From: DATIKM01 sp035477595
GTDB lineage: Bacteria > Armatimonadota > Chthonomonadetes > Chthonomonadales > CAJBBX01
Reading direction: 5' to 3'
DNA: 64,000 nucleotides
Assembly (NCBI GenBank): GCA_035477595.1
Contig: DATIKM010000059.1
Span: 5,708-69,707, forward strand
Under the pieces are notes generated by a model, which saw nothing but the letters and a program-made list of their open reading frames with translations, did no database searches and had not been told where the DNA came from. The translations under genes were made by a program, and so were the position numbers. This document shows, piece by piece, positions 25,871 to 34,354 of the stretch (the first letter of the stretch is position 1; each line of letters starts with the position of its first letter).

Positions 25871-26173
25871 GTGGCGATGGGCATCTTCGCCGGTGACGGA
25901 GTGGCGCGCGCCGCGAAGTCGGAGGCGGTCCGAAGCGTCGAGCGCGAGGCAGAGGCGCAGGAGTTTCCACAGAAGGAACGCAGGGGTCGCAACCCCGCTC
26001 GCAAGCGCCAGCAGGAGGAATCCGCACTCGGCTCCGTGGCGGTGGACCTGAGCGAGCTCAACCGCGCCGATCGCCCGGACGCCCACGAGACGGAGGACGC
26101 CGCAGAGCGCGCCGCCGACGGGAGCACGCGGGACGCCGGCGCAGCCGACAGGCGGCTTGACATCGAGGCCTGA
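25871..26173 (+). CDS. Small charged hypothetical protein
   Basis: A 100-residue, very hydrophilic frame starting at GTG and rich in Arg, Glu and Ala (AKSEAVRSVEREAEAQEF, QKERRGRNPARKRQQEE). It sits between the cyclase gene and the SwrB-like gene on the same strand, with gaps of 55 and 16 bp, which favours a real gene; GGGACG is a modest ribosome site. No family is recognised. The frame could be chance in G+C-rich DNA. Confidence 0.4.
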   Translation: MAMGIFAGDGVARAAKSEAVRSVEREAEAQEFPQKERRGRNPARKRQQEESALGSVAVDLSELNRADRPDAHETEDAAERAADGSTRDAGAADRRLDIEA

Positions 26174-26189
26174 CAGGGGAGGGCTCGGC

Positions 26190-26693
26190 ATGCTGTGGTC
26201 CGCCGTAGTGGTGGCCGTCCAGATCATCCTGCTCGCGGTGCTCTACCTGCTGTACCAACACGCACGCGCGGACCTCACGGCGCGGGCGGCCGAACGGCCG
26301 GTCCTCGCAGAGCTGCGCGGCCTGCAGGAGACCGTGGCCGAGATGGTGGAGGAGTTGCGCAGGGAGTCGATCCAGGCGTCCGCGCAGCTCGAGTGCCGGT
26401 GTCGCGAGGCGCGCGATCTTCTGCAGAGCCTTGAGAAGCGCCTCGGCGAGACCGGTGCAGCGGTCGAGTTGCCTGTGGCGAGCCGGCGTCCAGCGGCGGT
26501 GGTGCAGGCGCGTCCGGCGCCCGCCGACGCTCCGACCGAGACGCGCGTTGGCGGACCGCAAGCGGAGCCGCGCTACGCCGTCGTCTGCGACCTGGCCCGG
26601 TCCGGAGCGCCGGCTGAGGAGATTGCGCGCCGGGCGGGTCTCTCGGTGGGTGAGGTCGAACTGATCCTGAGCGTTCGCGCCCCCGCCGCCTGA
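26190..26693 (+). CDS. SwrB/YlxL-like (DUF6115) membrane protein
   Basis: A 167-residue protein with one N-terminal membrane segment (MLWSAVVVAVQIILLAVLYLLY), a coiled coil (about 30-90, QETVAEMVEELRRE), a linker rich in Pro and Ala, and a C-terminal helix-turn-helix-like segment (PAEEIARRAGLSVGEVELILS). This layout is that of DUF6115 proteins such as Bacillus SwrB/YlxL, which promote assembly of the flagellar type III export apparatus. The start ATG follows GGGGAGGG. A longer frame from 26157 is less likely. The assignment rests on topology and the C-terminal motif; motAB are in the same window but not adjacent. Confidence 0.65.
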   Translation: MLWSAVVVAVQIILLAVLYLLYQHARADLTARAAERPVLAELRGLQETVAEMVEELRRESIQASAQLECRCREARDLLQSLEKRLGETGAAVELPVASRRPAAVVQARPAPADAPTETRVGGPQAEPRYAVVCDLARSGAPAEEIARRAGLSVGEVELILSVRAPAA

Positions 26694-26798
26694 CGGCCAT
26701 GCTCGCGGACCGCTGACCGTGCACGTATGGCGCGCGTTGAGGTACCCTGTCCCCACAACCCCAACAACGCGCCCTACGGCGCTCAGGAGCGCACCGCC

Positions 26799-27875
26799 GT
26801 GAATCGCACAGGCTGGATCCTCTGCCTGGCAGCCGCGATGCCCGTACTTCTCGCGGGATGCAGGGATGCCGACAGGGTGGTGGCGCGGGTGAACCGCGAA
26901 GCCATCACGGAGGAGGAGTTCGCGGAGCGCGTCCGCAACGTGGACGCGTTCTCCCTCTCGATGTCGGCCCAGCGCCCCGGCTGGCCCAGCAAGGCCGGCG
27001 AGTATGCAATGCGGCAGGTGCTTCTCGAGAAGGTGCTGCTGCAAGCCGCCAAGGCAAGGGACGTAGCGCCCACGGACGCCCAGGTGACTGCCTACATCCA
27101 GTTCGCCCGCAATCATCCCGAGCTGACGTCTCCAGCGGCTCGCAACCCGTTCCGGAACGACGCGGACTGGCAGCGCTACGCGCGCTCCGAGGTTGCCGTT
27201 CGCAACATCGCCTTCAAGTCGATCACGATGACGGACGCCGACGTGAAGGAGGTCTACGACGACCCGCAGATCCGCCTCGCGCTCACCCGGCCGGAGCAGG
27301 TCCGGCTGACCATGTTCGTGGCGAACACGGAGGCCAAGGCGCGCACCGCGGCGGCATCCTTGGCGCAGGGCGTGCCGCTGGAGACGATTGCCCTTCAGGA
27401 TTCGGATGATCCGCTGACGCGCCAGAGGAGCGGCGACATCGGCCTCGTGGCGCTGAATGCGCTGCCAAGGGAGGTGCAGACCGCGCTCGCCACGATGAAG
27501 CCCGGTGACATAGCGAGGAGGCCGATCCGCGCTGAACTGGCGCCACCTGGGCTGGATCCCGGTGACGGCAGCGCTCCCACAGTTTCGCGTTGGTTCCTCG
27601 TCAGACTGGTCGAGCGGATACCCAGCGCGCCTCACCCGATGGAAGAGGTGCGGCCGTTCCTCGAGGGCCAGGTGCTGCAGCGCAAGAACCCCGATTTCGC
27701 GCAGTACGTGCAGAGCACGGTGCGGGAGTTCATGCAGAACGCCACGATCACGGTTCACCTCGAGGAGTACGAGCCCGTTCTGCAAAGGCTCCGCGATGAG
27801 ATGGCACAGGCCGAGCAGGCGCCCGGCGCGCCTGTTGCGCCCGCGCCGCCTCCGACGGACGCCCCCGCACCGTAG
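26799..27875 (+). CDS. Lipoprotein SurA/PpiC-like peptidyl-prolyl isomerase
   Basis: A 358-residue probable lipoprotein. The signal peptide ends with the lipobox LAGC (Cys21). A SurA-N-like helical domain follows (RVNREAITEEEFAERV, QVLLEKVLLQAAKARDVAP), then a divergent parvulin domain (about 180-300, with PLETIALQDSDDPLTRQRSGDIGL and RWFLVRLVERIPS) and a Pro-rich tail. It should act as a chaperone or prolyl isomerase at the outer face of the inner membrane. The GTG start at 26799 has AGGAG 9 bases upstream and gives a perfect signal peptide; the frame is open to 26727. It ends 7 bp before the MazG-type gene, so the two are likely cotranscribed. Confidence 0.82.
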   Translation: MNRTGWILCLAAAMPVLLAGCRDADRVVARVNREAITEEEFAERVRNVDAFSLSMSAQRPGWPSKAGEYAMRQVLLEKVLLQAAKARDVAPTDAQVTAYIQFARNHPELTSPAARNPFRNDADWQRYARSEVAVRNIAFKSITMTDADVKEVYDDPQIRLALTRPEQVRLTMFVANTEAKARTAAASLAQGVPLETIALQDSDDPLTRQRSGDIGLVALNALPREVQTALATMKPGDIARRPIRAELAPPGLDPGDGSAPTVSRWFLVRLVERIPSAPHPMEEVRPFLEGQVLQRKNPDFAQYVQSTVREFMQNATITVHLEEYEPVLQRLRDEMAQAEQAPGAPVAPAPPPTDAPAP

Positions 27876-27882
27876 GGGCCGC

Positions 27883-29364
27883 GTGAGCGCTCCGGCGCCT
27901 TCCCATCCGATCACGGTCGTAGGCCTCGGTCCCGCTGGATCGGGCGGGCTATCAACCGCCGCGCGCGAGGCGCTTCTCGCCTCCGCGCGGCGGTTCGTGC
28001 GCACGGCCCGGCACCCGGCCGCTCACGACCTGCGCGCCGGGGGCATGGGCTTCGAGACCTTCGACGCGCTCTACGACAGCGCCCCCGACTTCGACGCCGT
28101 ATACGACGCCATCGTGGAGCGGCTGCTCGTCGCGGCGCAAGAGGCGCCCGTCGCCTACGCAGTGCCGGGCCATCCCCTCGTGGGCGAGGAGTCGGTGCGC
28201 AGGCTGCTCGCTGCTGCGCGCGACCGCGACGTTACCGTGCACGTGGCGGGCTCGGAGAGCTTCCTGGACGCCGTGCTGAGCGCCCTGCGCCTCTCGCTGG
28301 GCGACGGCCTCCTGGTGCTAGACGCCCTGGCGCTCGACCGCATCGAGCCGCGACCGGATCTGCCGCTGGTCCTCTATCAGGTGTATGACCGCGACATCGC
28401 CAGCGCCGCGAAGCTGCGCCTGATGGAGCACTACCCGGACGACTGGTGCGTCCAGGTAGTGTGCCACGCGGGCGAGCCCGGCGCAGAGGCCGTGGTAGAG
28501 ACGCCCCTGCATCGCCTCGACCGCGTGGCAGTCGACCACCTCACCGCAGTGTACGTGCCGCCGCTGCCCGGCAACCGCCAGCGCGCGACGTTCGCCGATC
28601 TCGTCGAGGTGATGGCGAGGCTGCGGGGCGACGGAGGTTGTCCGTGGGACCGGGAGCAGGACCACGTCACCCTGAAGCGCTATCTGGTGGAGGAGTGCTA
28701 CGAGGCGATCGACGCCATCGACGCGGGCAACATGGAAGCGCTCTGCGAGGAGCTTGGCGACGTGCTCCTGCAGGTGGTGTTCCACGCCCGGCTCGAGGAG
28801 GAGGCAGGCCGGTTCGACGCCCGCGACGTCATCGGCGGGATCGTCGAGAAGCTCATTCGCCGTCACCCACACGTGTTCGGAGACCTCAACGTGGGCGGCG
28901 CCGAAGAGGTGCTGCGCAACTGGGAGCGTATCAAGCGCGCCGAGAAGGGCGACGACGGGCGCTGTTCGGTGCTCGACGGCGTTCCCTCCCATATGCCGGC
29001 TCTGATGCGCGCCATGGAGATCAGCAGGCGCGCCGTGAAGGTCGGGTTCGAATGGGAGCGCCTCGACGACGTGCTCGCCAAGATGGAGGAGGAGGTCTCC
29101 GAGTTGCGCACCGCGATCGCCTCGAACCGGGCAGAGGAGGTGTTCAGCGAGGTCGGCGACCTGCTGTTCACCGTGGTGAACGTGGCGCGGTGGGTCGGCG
29201 TCGATGCAGAGGAATCGCTGCGCGCCATGCTCCGCCGGTTCACCACCCGATTCCACCGCATCGAGCGTGGCGCGCGCGAGCAGGGACGGGCCCTCACGGA
29301 GCTGACCCTCGCCGAGATGGACGCTCTCTGGGAGGACGCCAAGCGCCGCGCGGACTTGAGGTGA
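27883..29364 (+). CDS. mazG: YabN-type fusion of a tetrapyrrole methylase domain and MazG
   Basis: A 493-residue protein with the two-part layout of Bacillus YabN. The N-terminal part (about 1-230) is a tetrapyrrole-methylase-like Rossmann domain (TVVGLGPAGSGGLS, VAYAVPGHPLVGEESV). The C-terminal part is a double MazG pyrophosphohydrolase: RLRGDGGCPWDREQDHVTLKRYL, the metal motif EECYEAID plus EELGDVLLQVVFHARLEEE, RHPHVFGD, and a second repeat with EEEVSELRTA and SEVGDLLFTVVNVAR. MazG hydrolyses NTPs to NMPs and clears aberrant nucleotides. Length matches YabN (about 490). The GTG start is 8 bp after the preceding stop. A hairpin follows. Confidence 0.92.
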   Translation: MSAPAPSHPITVVGLGPAGSGGLSTAAREALLASARRFVRTARHPAAHDLRAGGMGFETFDALYDSAPDFDAVYDAIVERLLVAAQEAPVAYAVPGHPLVGEESVRRLLAAARDRDVTVHVAGSESFLDAVLSALRLSLGDGLLVLDALALDRIEPRPDLPLVLYQVYDRDIASAAKLRLMEHYPDDWCVQVVCHAGEPGAEAVVETPLHRLDRVAVDHLTAVYVPPLPGNRQRATFADLVEVMARLRGDGGCPWDREQDHVTLKRYLVEECYEAIDAIDAGNMEALCEELGDVLLQVVFHARLEEEAGRFDARDVIGGIVEKLIRRHPHVFGDLNVGGAEEVLRNWERIKRAEKGDDGRCSVLDGVPSHMPALMRAMEISRRAVKVGFEWERLDDVLAKMEEEVSELRTAIASNRAEEVFSEVGDLLFTVVNVARWVGVDAEESLRAMLRRFTTRFHRIERGAREQGRALTELTLAEMDALWEDAKRRADLR

Positions 29365-29390
29365 CGCGCCCAAGCGGCCAGGCGGGCGCG
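29365..29390 (+). terminator. Hairpin after mazG
   Basis: A perfect 7-bp stem (CGCGCCC with GGGCGCG) around a 12-nt loop immediately after the mazG stop. No U-tract. Confidence 0.4.
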
Positions 29391-29561
29391 GCGGGGCTTC
29401 TGCGCCAACACCACGGTGGGTGTGCCGGAGAAGGATCGGGCCAGAGCGCCGTCGAAGCGGCGGCCGCGATCTCAGCGCCGTAACCGGGGCGGAGCGCCGC
29501 CGGCCGCACGCTCGGGCGTGATGTGGCCGGCCCGGACAGCCCGGTGGGAGGAGGCCAGGCC

Positions 29562-32500
29562 ATGCTCAGCTTCGCGCTTGTCGCGCTCGGCACGGGTCCG
29601 GCGGCGAGCGTCCAACCGGCTGCATCGGCGGAGTTTGTGGTACGCGTGCGCGGCGCGGCGCCGTATGGCGTGGCGCTGGCCCAAGCGGACCTCGCCGGGC
29701 AGCTCGGTCCGCGGGCCCGCGGGCCTCTCCGACTGACCGCGAGGGACCGAGCCGGGCGCGCTGTCGACGCGCAGTACGTACCGCCGCCGCGGGCTGGCCA
29801 GCCGGGGTGGATCGTGCTCCGTGCGAGCGCCGGCGCCGGCGAGAGGGTGTACAGGGTCCGCGCGTCCGTGGGCGCCGCGGAGAGGCCGCTCCGCGAGCCC
29901 CTGGTCGTGGCGGGCGGTACCTACCGGCTTACCTTCGACCCGGCGCGCATGGCGGGCATGCCGTCGCGCGTGCAATTCATGGGGCAGGAGGCGCCATTCG
30001 AGCGGTTCGTGTGGAACGATCGGGTCCACCACGCGAGCGACGGCAGCTTTTTCCTGCGGCACGACCGCCAGGCCCGGGCCGCCGTCGTCAGCGATGGGCC
30101 GCTGTGCACGGTGGTCCGCGTGCGCGCCCGCTATCTCTCCGAGGACGGCCGCGCGCCCGCATCGCGCCCGCAGGCGGTGGTGGACTGGTGGGTGTTCCGG
30201 AATGCGCCGCTGGTGCGCGCTGCGGCCGAGATCTGGCAGGCACGCCCGCGCGAGTGGGCAGAGCTCCACTTCCTTGAGTGGAACTACCCCGACGACCGTT
30301 TCGGCCGCTGGGCGCTCGGCGAGCCGGCGAGGACCGGTGAGCTCACGGGCTCAGGTCAGACGCATACGGGTCCGACCTGGGGATGCGTGACGGACGGGCG
30401 CACCGGCGTGGGCATCGTCGGGACGCCTGTGCTCGTCCACGACGGGCGCGGCGCCTACGGCACCTACCTTCACGGTCCGTGGGTGGCATGGAGCGGGACG
30501 GAGACGCGCTTCTCGGCCTGGCTCTGGGCAGGGCAGGCGGCCGACGTGCCGTCCGAGGTCTCTCGGGCCGTCCGCCAACTCGCGGCGGGGCCCACCGCCA
30601 GTGTGATGAGCGCCGCGAAGGATGCGCGCCTGGCAGCCGCGCGACGCGTGGTGGGCAGGCTGCGCGGCTTGGCACGGCGCGACGCGCGCTGGCGGCTCGC
30701 TCTGGCCGAGCGGCTCGCATTGTCCGGTCGCGACGGCGAGGCGGGCGCGCTGGTGGCCGGCCGGCCTCCCGCGGGCTGGCGGCTCGCGACGGCGGGCGAC
30801 CTTGGGCTCGCCGTGGCGCCGCGCCGTGGCGGTCTGGCGGTGGAGAGTCTGTGTGACCTGGCGCATGGCCGGGAGATGCTGGCGGCCGGGAGCGAGCCGC
30901 TCTGGACCATGCGGCTCCGCCACACGGGCACGACGGAGGAGCACTCGCTCGCGGCTGATGCTGGCTGGACGCGGACGCGCCTGGCTGTGGAGGGGGGCGC
31001 GCTCGTGGCGCGGTGGGAGGTGGCGGCCGAGCCTGCTCTGGCGGGCGTTGTGGTGACCGCCTCGGCGCGTCCGGACAGGGCGCGCCATGCGTGGCGGTGG
31101 TCGCTGCGCGTGCGCGCGCCGGCGCCGTGGAGCGTGATGGGCGTGGCGTTCCCGAGGGTCGCGCTGGCTGAGCCGCCTCGCGCACCGGCAGTGGTGTACC
31201 CGCATGGCCCCGGAGTGCTGCGGACCGATGCGTGGCGCTCGGCGCTGGCGTTCCGGTCGCTCTACCCGAACGGCTGGTGCACCATGCAGTGGGTCGCCGC
31301 CTACGGTGCGGACGGCGGGCTCTACGTGGCGCGCCATGACCCCCTCGGCGGTGCGAAGGAGATCGTCGTCGAGAGCGAGCCGCAGAAGCGACGGTTGCGG
31401 ATCGCCTTCGACGAGCCGGCTCCCGACCGGACACGGGCCGGCAACGAGTTCGTTCTCCGCGGCGAGGGAGTCTGGAGGCTCTTCCGGGGCGACTGGTTCG
31501 ACGCCGCGCGCATCTACCGCGAGTGGGTGCGGTCGGAGGCGCGGTGGTGGCCGCGGCTCGGCGCCGATGGGCGCGAAGACACGCCGCGCTGGATGCGGGA
31601 GCTCTGCGCCTGGGCGCTCGCCAGCGGCGCGCCGGAAGAGCACACGGAGCCGGTGCTGAGGATGCGCGAGGCGCTCGGGACGCCGATCGGGTTCCACTGG
31701 TATCAGTGGCACCAGATACCCTTCGACAACGACTACCCGCACTACTTCCCCACGAGGCCCGGCGTCGCGGAGGGCGTCGCCCGTCTGCAGGCCTCGGGGG
31801 TGCATGTGATGCCCTACATCAACGGGCGGTTGTGGGACACGAGGGATCGAGGGGCGGAGGACTACGCGTTCACCGCTCGGGCTCTGCCTGCCGCAGCGAA
31901 GCAGGAGGACGGCAAGCCCTTCATCGAGTCCTACGGGAGCAAGGAGGCGGACGGGAGCGACGTGAGGCTCGCGCCGATGTGCCCCACCACGCCGCTGTGG
32001 CAGTCCACGGTCCGCGACATCGTGCTCCGGCTGATGGGCGAGGTGGGAGTGCACGGGGTCTACATCGATCAGATCGCGGCTGCGGCGCCCGCTCTATGCA
32101 TGGACCCGAGCCATAATCACCCGCTGGGCGGCGGGGGATGGTGGACGGAGCGCGGCTACTGGCCGATGCTGGAGGCCATACGCGCCGCCATGCCGGCCGA
32201 CCGCATACTCACCACCGAGTGCAACGCGGACCCCTACATCCGGTGGATGGATGGCTACCTCACGTGGCACTGGCAGATGGAAGGCATGGTGCCGGCGTTC
32301 TCGGCGGTCTACGGCGGCGCCATCCAGATGTTCGGCCGGAGCTACGGCGCCGGAGCCAGCACGCGCGACCTCGCGCTCTGCACGAAGATGGGGCAGCAGC
32401 TCGTCTTCGGCGAGCAGATAGGTTGGCTGGACCCCAGGATCGCGCTCGAGCCGGTGGCGGGCGCTTTCCTGCGCGAGACGGTGCGGATGCGGCGCCACTT

Positions 32501-32852
32501 CGTGCGGTACTTCTATGCAGGCGAGATGGCGCGGCCCCCGATCATCGCTGGCTCCCCGAAGGCGCGATCGGACTGGCAGTGGTACGGCGAGACGTGGGTG
32601 ACGACGGATGCCGTGCTCGGGGGGGCGTGGGCGTTACCGCGCGAGCGGCGCCTGCTGCTGCTGCTAACGAACGTGACCGCGGAGGCCGCGACGGTGGGTC
32701 TGCGTCTGCCGACGTCGTCCTGGGGCCTGCCCGTCTCTGGCGTGCGCTGGGCGCGCCTGGACGCGGCGGATGCCGAGGCTGCGCCTGGAGCGCCGCCCGC
32801 CCGCGTCCGGCTGCCAGCGCGGTCCGTGGTGGCCTGGGAGGCCCGCTGGTGA
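29562..32852 (+). CDS. DUF6259-like secreted glycoside-hydrolase-fold protein
   Basis: A 1096-residue protein. The ATG at 29562 follows GGAGGAGG and is followed by a short hydrophobic, probably secretory N-terminus (LSFALVALGTGPAAS). The N-terminal two thirds are beta-rich (RVYRVRASV, YRLTFDPARM, FVWNDRVHH). The C-terminal third is a TIM-barrel-like region matching DUF6259-type proteins: IGFHWYQWHQIPFDNDYPHYFP, HVMPYINGRLWD, GVHGVYIDQIAAAAP with an Asp at the end of a strand, ILTTECNADPYIRWMDG and a C-terminal beta domain. These resemble clan GH-D glycosidases, where Asp residues at such positions are catalytic. Substrate unknown. It precedes the sulfatase-fold gene by 58 bp on the same strand, so the two may act on one polysaccharide. 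Confidence 0.75.
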   Translation: MLSFALVALGTGPAASVQPAASAEFVVRVRGAAPYGVALAQADLAGQLGPRARGPLRLTARDRAGRAVDAQYVPPPRAGQPGWIVLRASAGAGERVYRVRASVGAAERPLREPLVVAGGTYRLTFDPARMAGMPSRVQFMGQEAPFERFVWNDRVHHASDGSFFLRHDRQARAAVVSDGPLCTVVRVRARYLSEDGRAPASRPQAVVDWWVFRNAPLVRAAAEIWQARPREWAELHFLEWNYPDDRFGRWALGEPARTGELTGSGQTHTGPTWGCVTDGRTGVGIVGTPVLVHDGRGAYGTYLHGPWVAWSGTETRFSAWLWAGQAADVPSEVSRAVRQLAAGPTASVMSAAKDARLAAARRVVGRLRGLARRDARWRLALAERLALSGRDGEAGALVAGRPPAGWRLATAGDLGLAVAPRRGGLAVESLCDLAHGREMLAAGSEPLWTMRLRHTGTTEEHSLAADAGWTRTRLAVEGGALVARWEVAAEPALAGVVVTASARPDRARHAWRWSLRVRAPAPWSVMGVAFPRVALAEPPRAPAVVYPHGPGVLRTDAWRSALAFRSLYPNGWCTMQWVAAYGADGGLYVARHDPLGGAKEIVVESEPQKRRLRIAFDEPAPDRTRAGNEFVLRGEGVWRLFRGDWFDAARIYREWVRSEARWWPRLGADGREDTPRWMRELCAWALASGAPEEHTEPVLRMREALGTPIGFHWYQWHQIPFDNDYPHYFPTRPGVAEGVARLQASGVHVMPYINGRLWDTRDRGAEDYAFTARALPAAAKQEDGKPFIESYGSKEADGSDVRLAPMCPTTPLWQSTVRDIVLRLMGEVGVHGVYIDQIAAAAPALCMDPSHNHPLGGGGWWTERGYWPMLEAIRAAMPADRILTTECNADPYIRWMDGYLTWHWQMEGMVPAFSAVYGGAIQMFGRSYGAGASTRDLALCTKMGQQLVFGEQIGWLDPRIALEPVAGAFLRETVRMRRHFVRYFYAGEMARPPIIAGSPKARSDWQWYGETWVTTDAVLGGAWALPRERRLLLLLTNVTAEAATVGLRLPTSSWGLPVSGVRWARLDAADAEAAPGAPPARVRLPARSVVAWEARW

Positions 32853-32910
32853 GGCGCGCGGCGCATGTCGCGCCCAGCCGGGCGCACACCCTACCGGAGA
32901 GGCTGAGCCC

Positions 32911-34317
32911 GTGAACGTGATACTGATGAGCCTGGACACGCTGCGCGCCGATCGTCTGTCCTGCTACGGGCACTGGCGGCCGACGAGCCCGAACCTGGAC
33001 CGCGTCGCTGCGCAGGGCGCAATCTGCACGGAGTTCTTCAGTCCCCACATCCCGACGTTCCCCGGGCACACCACGATGATGACCGGGCGCGACGTCTACG
33101 CACACCGGATCACCAGCCAGTCCGCGACTCCGGCGCTGGACCCGTCCATACCCATGCTGGCGGAGACGCTCGCGGGAGCGGGCTACTTCACGGCGGCTGC
33201 CGACAACCTGGGGCGCTGGTTCCAGCGCGGTGTGCAGTTAACCGAGACCTACGCCTGGGACACGACGGTGAAGAGCGCGTGGCGGAAGGCGGAGGCGGTG
33301 AACCAGGCGGCCTTCCGCGTCATCGACGCGGCGGCGGCGCAGGACAGCCCGTTCTACCTGTTCCTGCACTTCTGGGACCCGCACACCCCGTACCTGCCGC
33401 CCGCGCCGTTCGACCGCATGTTCTACGCCGGCGACGAGAAGGACCCGCGCAATCGAAGCATGGACGCGGTCTGGGCGTTCGAGAACTTCAAGTGGTATTT
33501 CCGGGAGTGGATGTCGGGCGTCACCGACATCGAGTTTCCCAAGGCGCAGTACGACGCCGAGATCGCCTACATGGACGCGTGCCTCGCGCACGTCTTCGCG
33601 CGGCTCGAGGACCGCGGCCTTGTCGACGACACGCTACTCGTGATCATGACTGACCACGGCGAGGAGCTGGACGAGCACGGGTGCTGGTTCGACCACCACG
33701 GGCTCTACGACCCGAACGTGCGCATCCCGTGCATCCTGCGGTGCCCGGGCGTCATCGAGGCGGGTACGCGGCTTCGGGGCTTCGCGCGCTCCCAGGACGT
33801 CGTTCCCACGGTGCTCGACTATGCGGGTCTGCTTGATCGCGTGGCCAAGCTCGACGGCGCCTCGCTCCGGCCGCTTCTCGAGCGCGCGGCAAGCCACGGC
33901 GACAGCGCCGTTCCCAGCGGCACGTGCGATGCCCTCTTCCTCACCGAGAACACATGGATGAAGAAGCGCGCCATCCGCACACATGCGTGGAAGCTGATCG
34001 TCGCGCTGGAGTCGGACATCCACGGGCTCCCTCCGCTGGAGCTCTTCGACCTCACGACCGATCCGGGCGAGAAGGTGAACCTGGCCGATGAGCTGCCCGA
34101 GGTGGTGTCCGAACTGCGAGGACGCCTGGACGACCATGTGCGGAGGCGCCTCGCGGAGACCGGGACGACCGACCCGCTGCCGGAGCAGCCCATCCCGCTG
34201 AGGCGCGTGGGCAGGATGGAGGAGGCAGTCCCGACTGACCGGGAGGAGAAGGCCGCCGCGCACGACGAGAAGCTGGATGCGGGCGACTTCGTGGGATACG
34301 AGCGCGACGACTGCTGA
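32911..34317 (+). CDS. Sulfatase/alkaline-phosphatase superfamily hydrolase with Thr nucleophile site
   Basis: A 468-residue protein of the sulfatase branch of the alkaline-phosphatase superfamily. It shows NVILMSLDTLRADRLSCYG with the metal-binding Asp9, SPNLDRVAAQG, FLFLHFWDPHTPYLPP-type core (HFWDPHTPYLPP), MTDHGEELDEHGCWFDHHGLYD and KWKLI-like ending (AWKLIVALE, ELFDLTTDPGEKVNLAD). The formylglycine motif CxPSR is replaced by TFPGH, with Thr49 at the nucleophile place followed by TTMMTG. Thr is the nucleophile in nucleotide pyrophosphatases of the superfamily, so phosphodiesterase or phosphomonoesterase activity is possible instead of sulfatase. No signal peptide is visible. GTG start with GGAGAGG upstream. 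It is convergent with motB. Confidence 0.85.
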   Translation: MNVILMSLDTLRADRLSCYGHWRPTSPNLDRVAAQGAICTEFFSPHIPTFPGHTTMMTGRDVYAHRITSQSATPALDPSIPMLAETLAGAGYFTAAADNLGRWFQRGVQLTETYAWDTTVKSAWRKAEAVNQAAFRVIDAAAAQDSPFYLFLHFWDPHTPYLPPAPFDRMFYAGDEKDPRNRSMDAVWAFENFKWYFREWMSGVTDIEFPKAQYDAEIAYMDACLAHVFARLEDRGLVDDTLLVIMTDHGEELDEHGCWFDHHGLYDPNVRIPCILRCPGVIEAGTRLRGFARSQDVVPTVLDYAGLLDRVAKLDGASLRPLLERAASHGDSAVPSGTCDALFLTENTWMKKRAIRTHAWKLIVALESDIHGLPPLELFDLTTDPGEKVNLADELPEVVSELRGRLDDHVRRRLAETGTTDPLPEQPIPLRRVGRMEEAVPTDREEKAAAHDEKLDAGDFVGYERDDC

Positions 34318-34354
34318 GGCGCTCGGCGAGGCCGGCCAGGAACGACCCCCCGCG

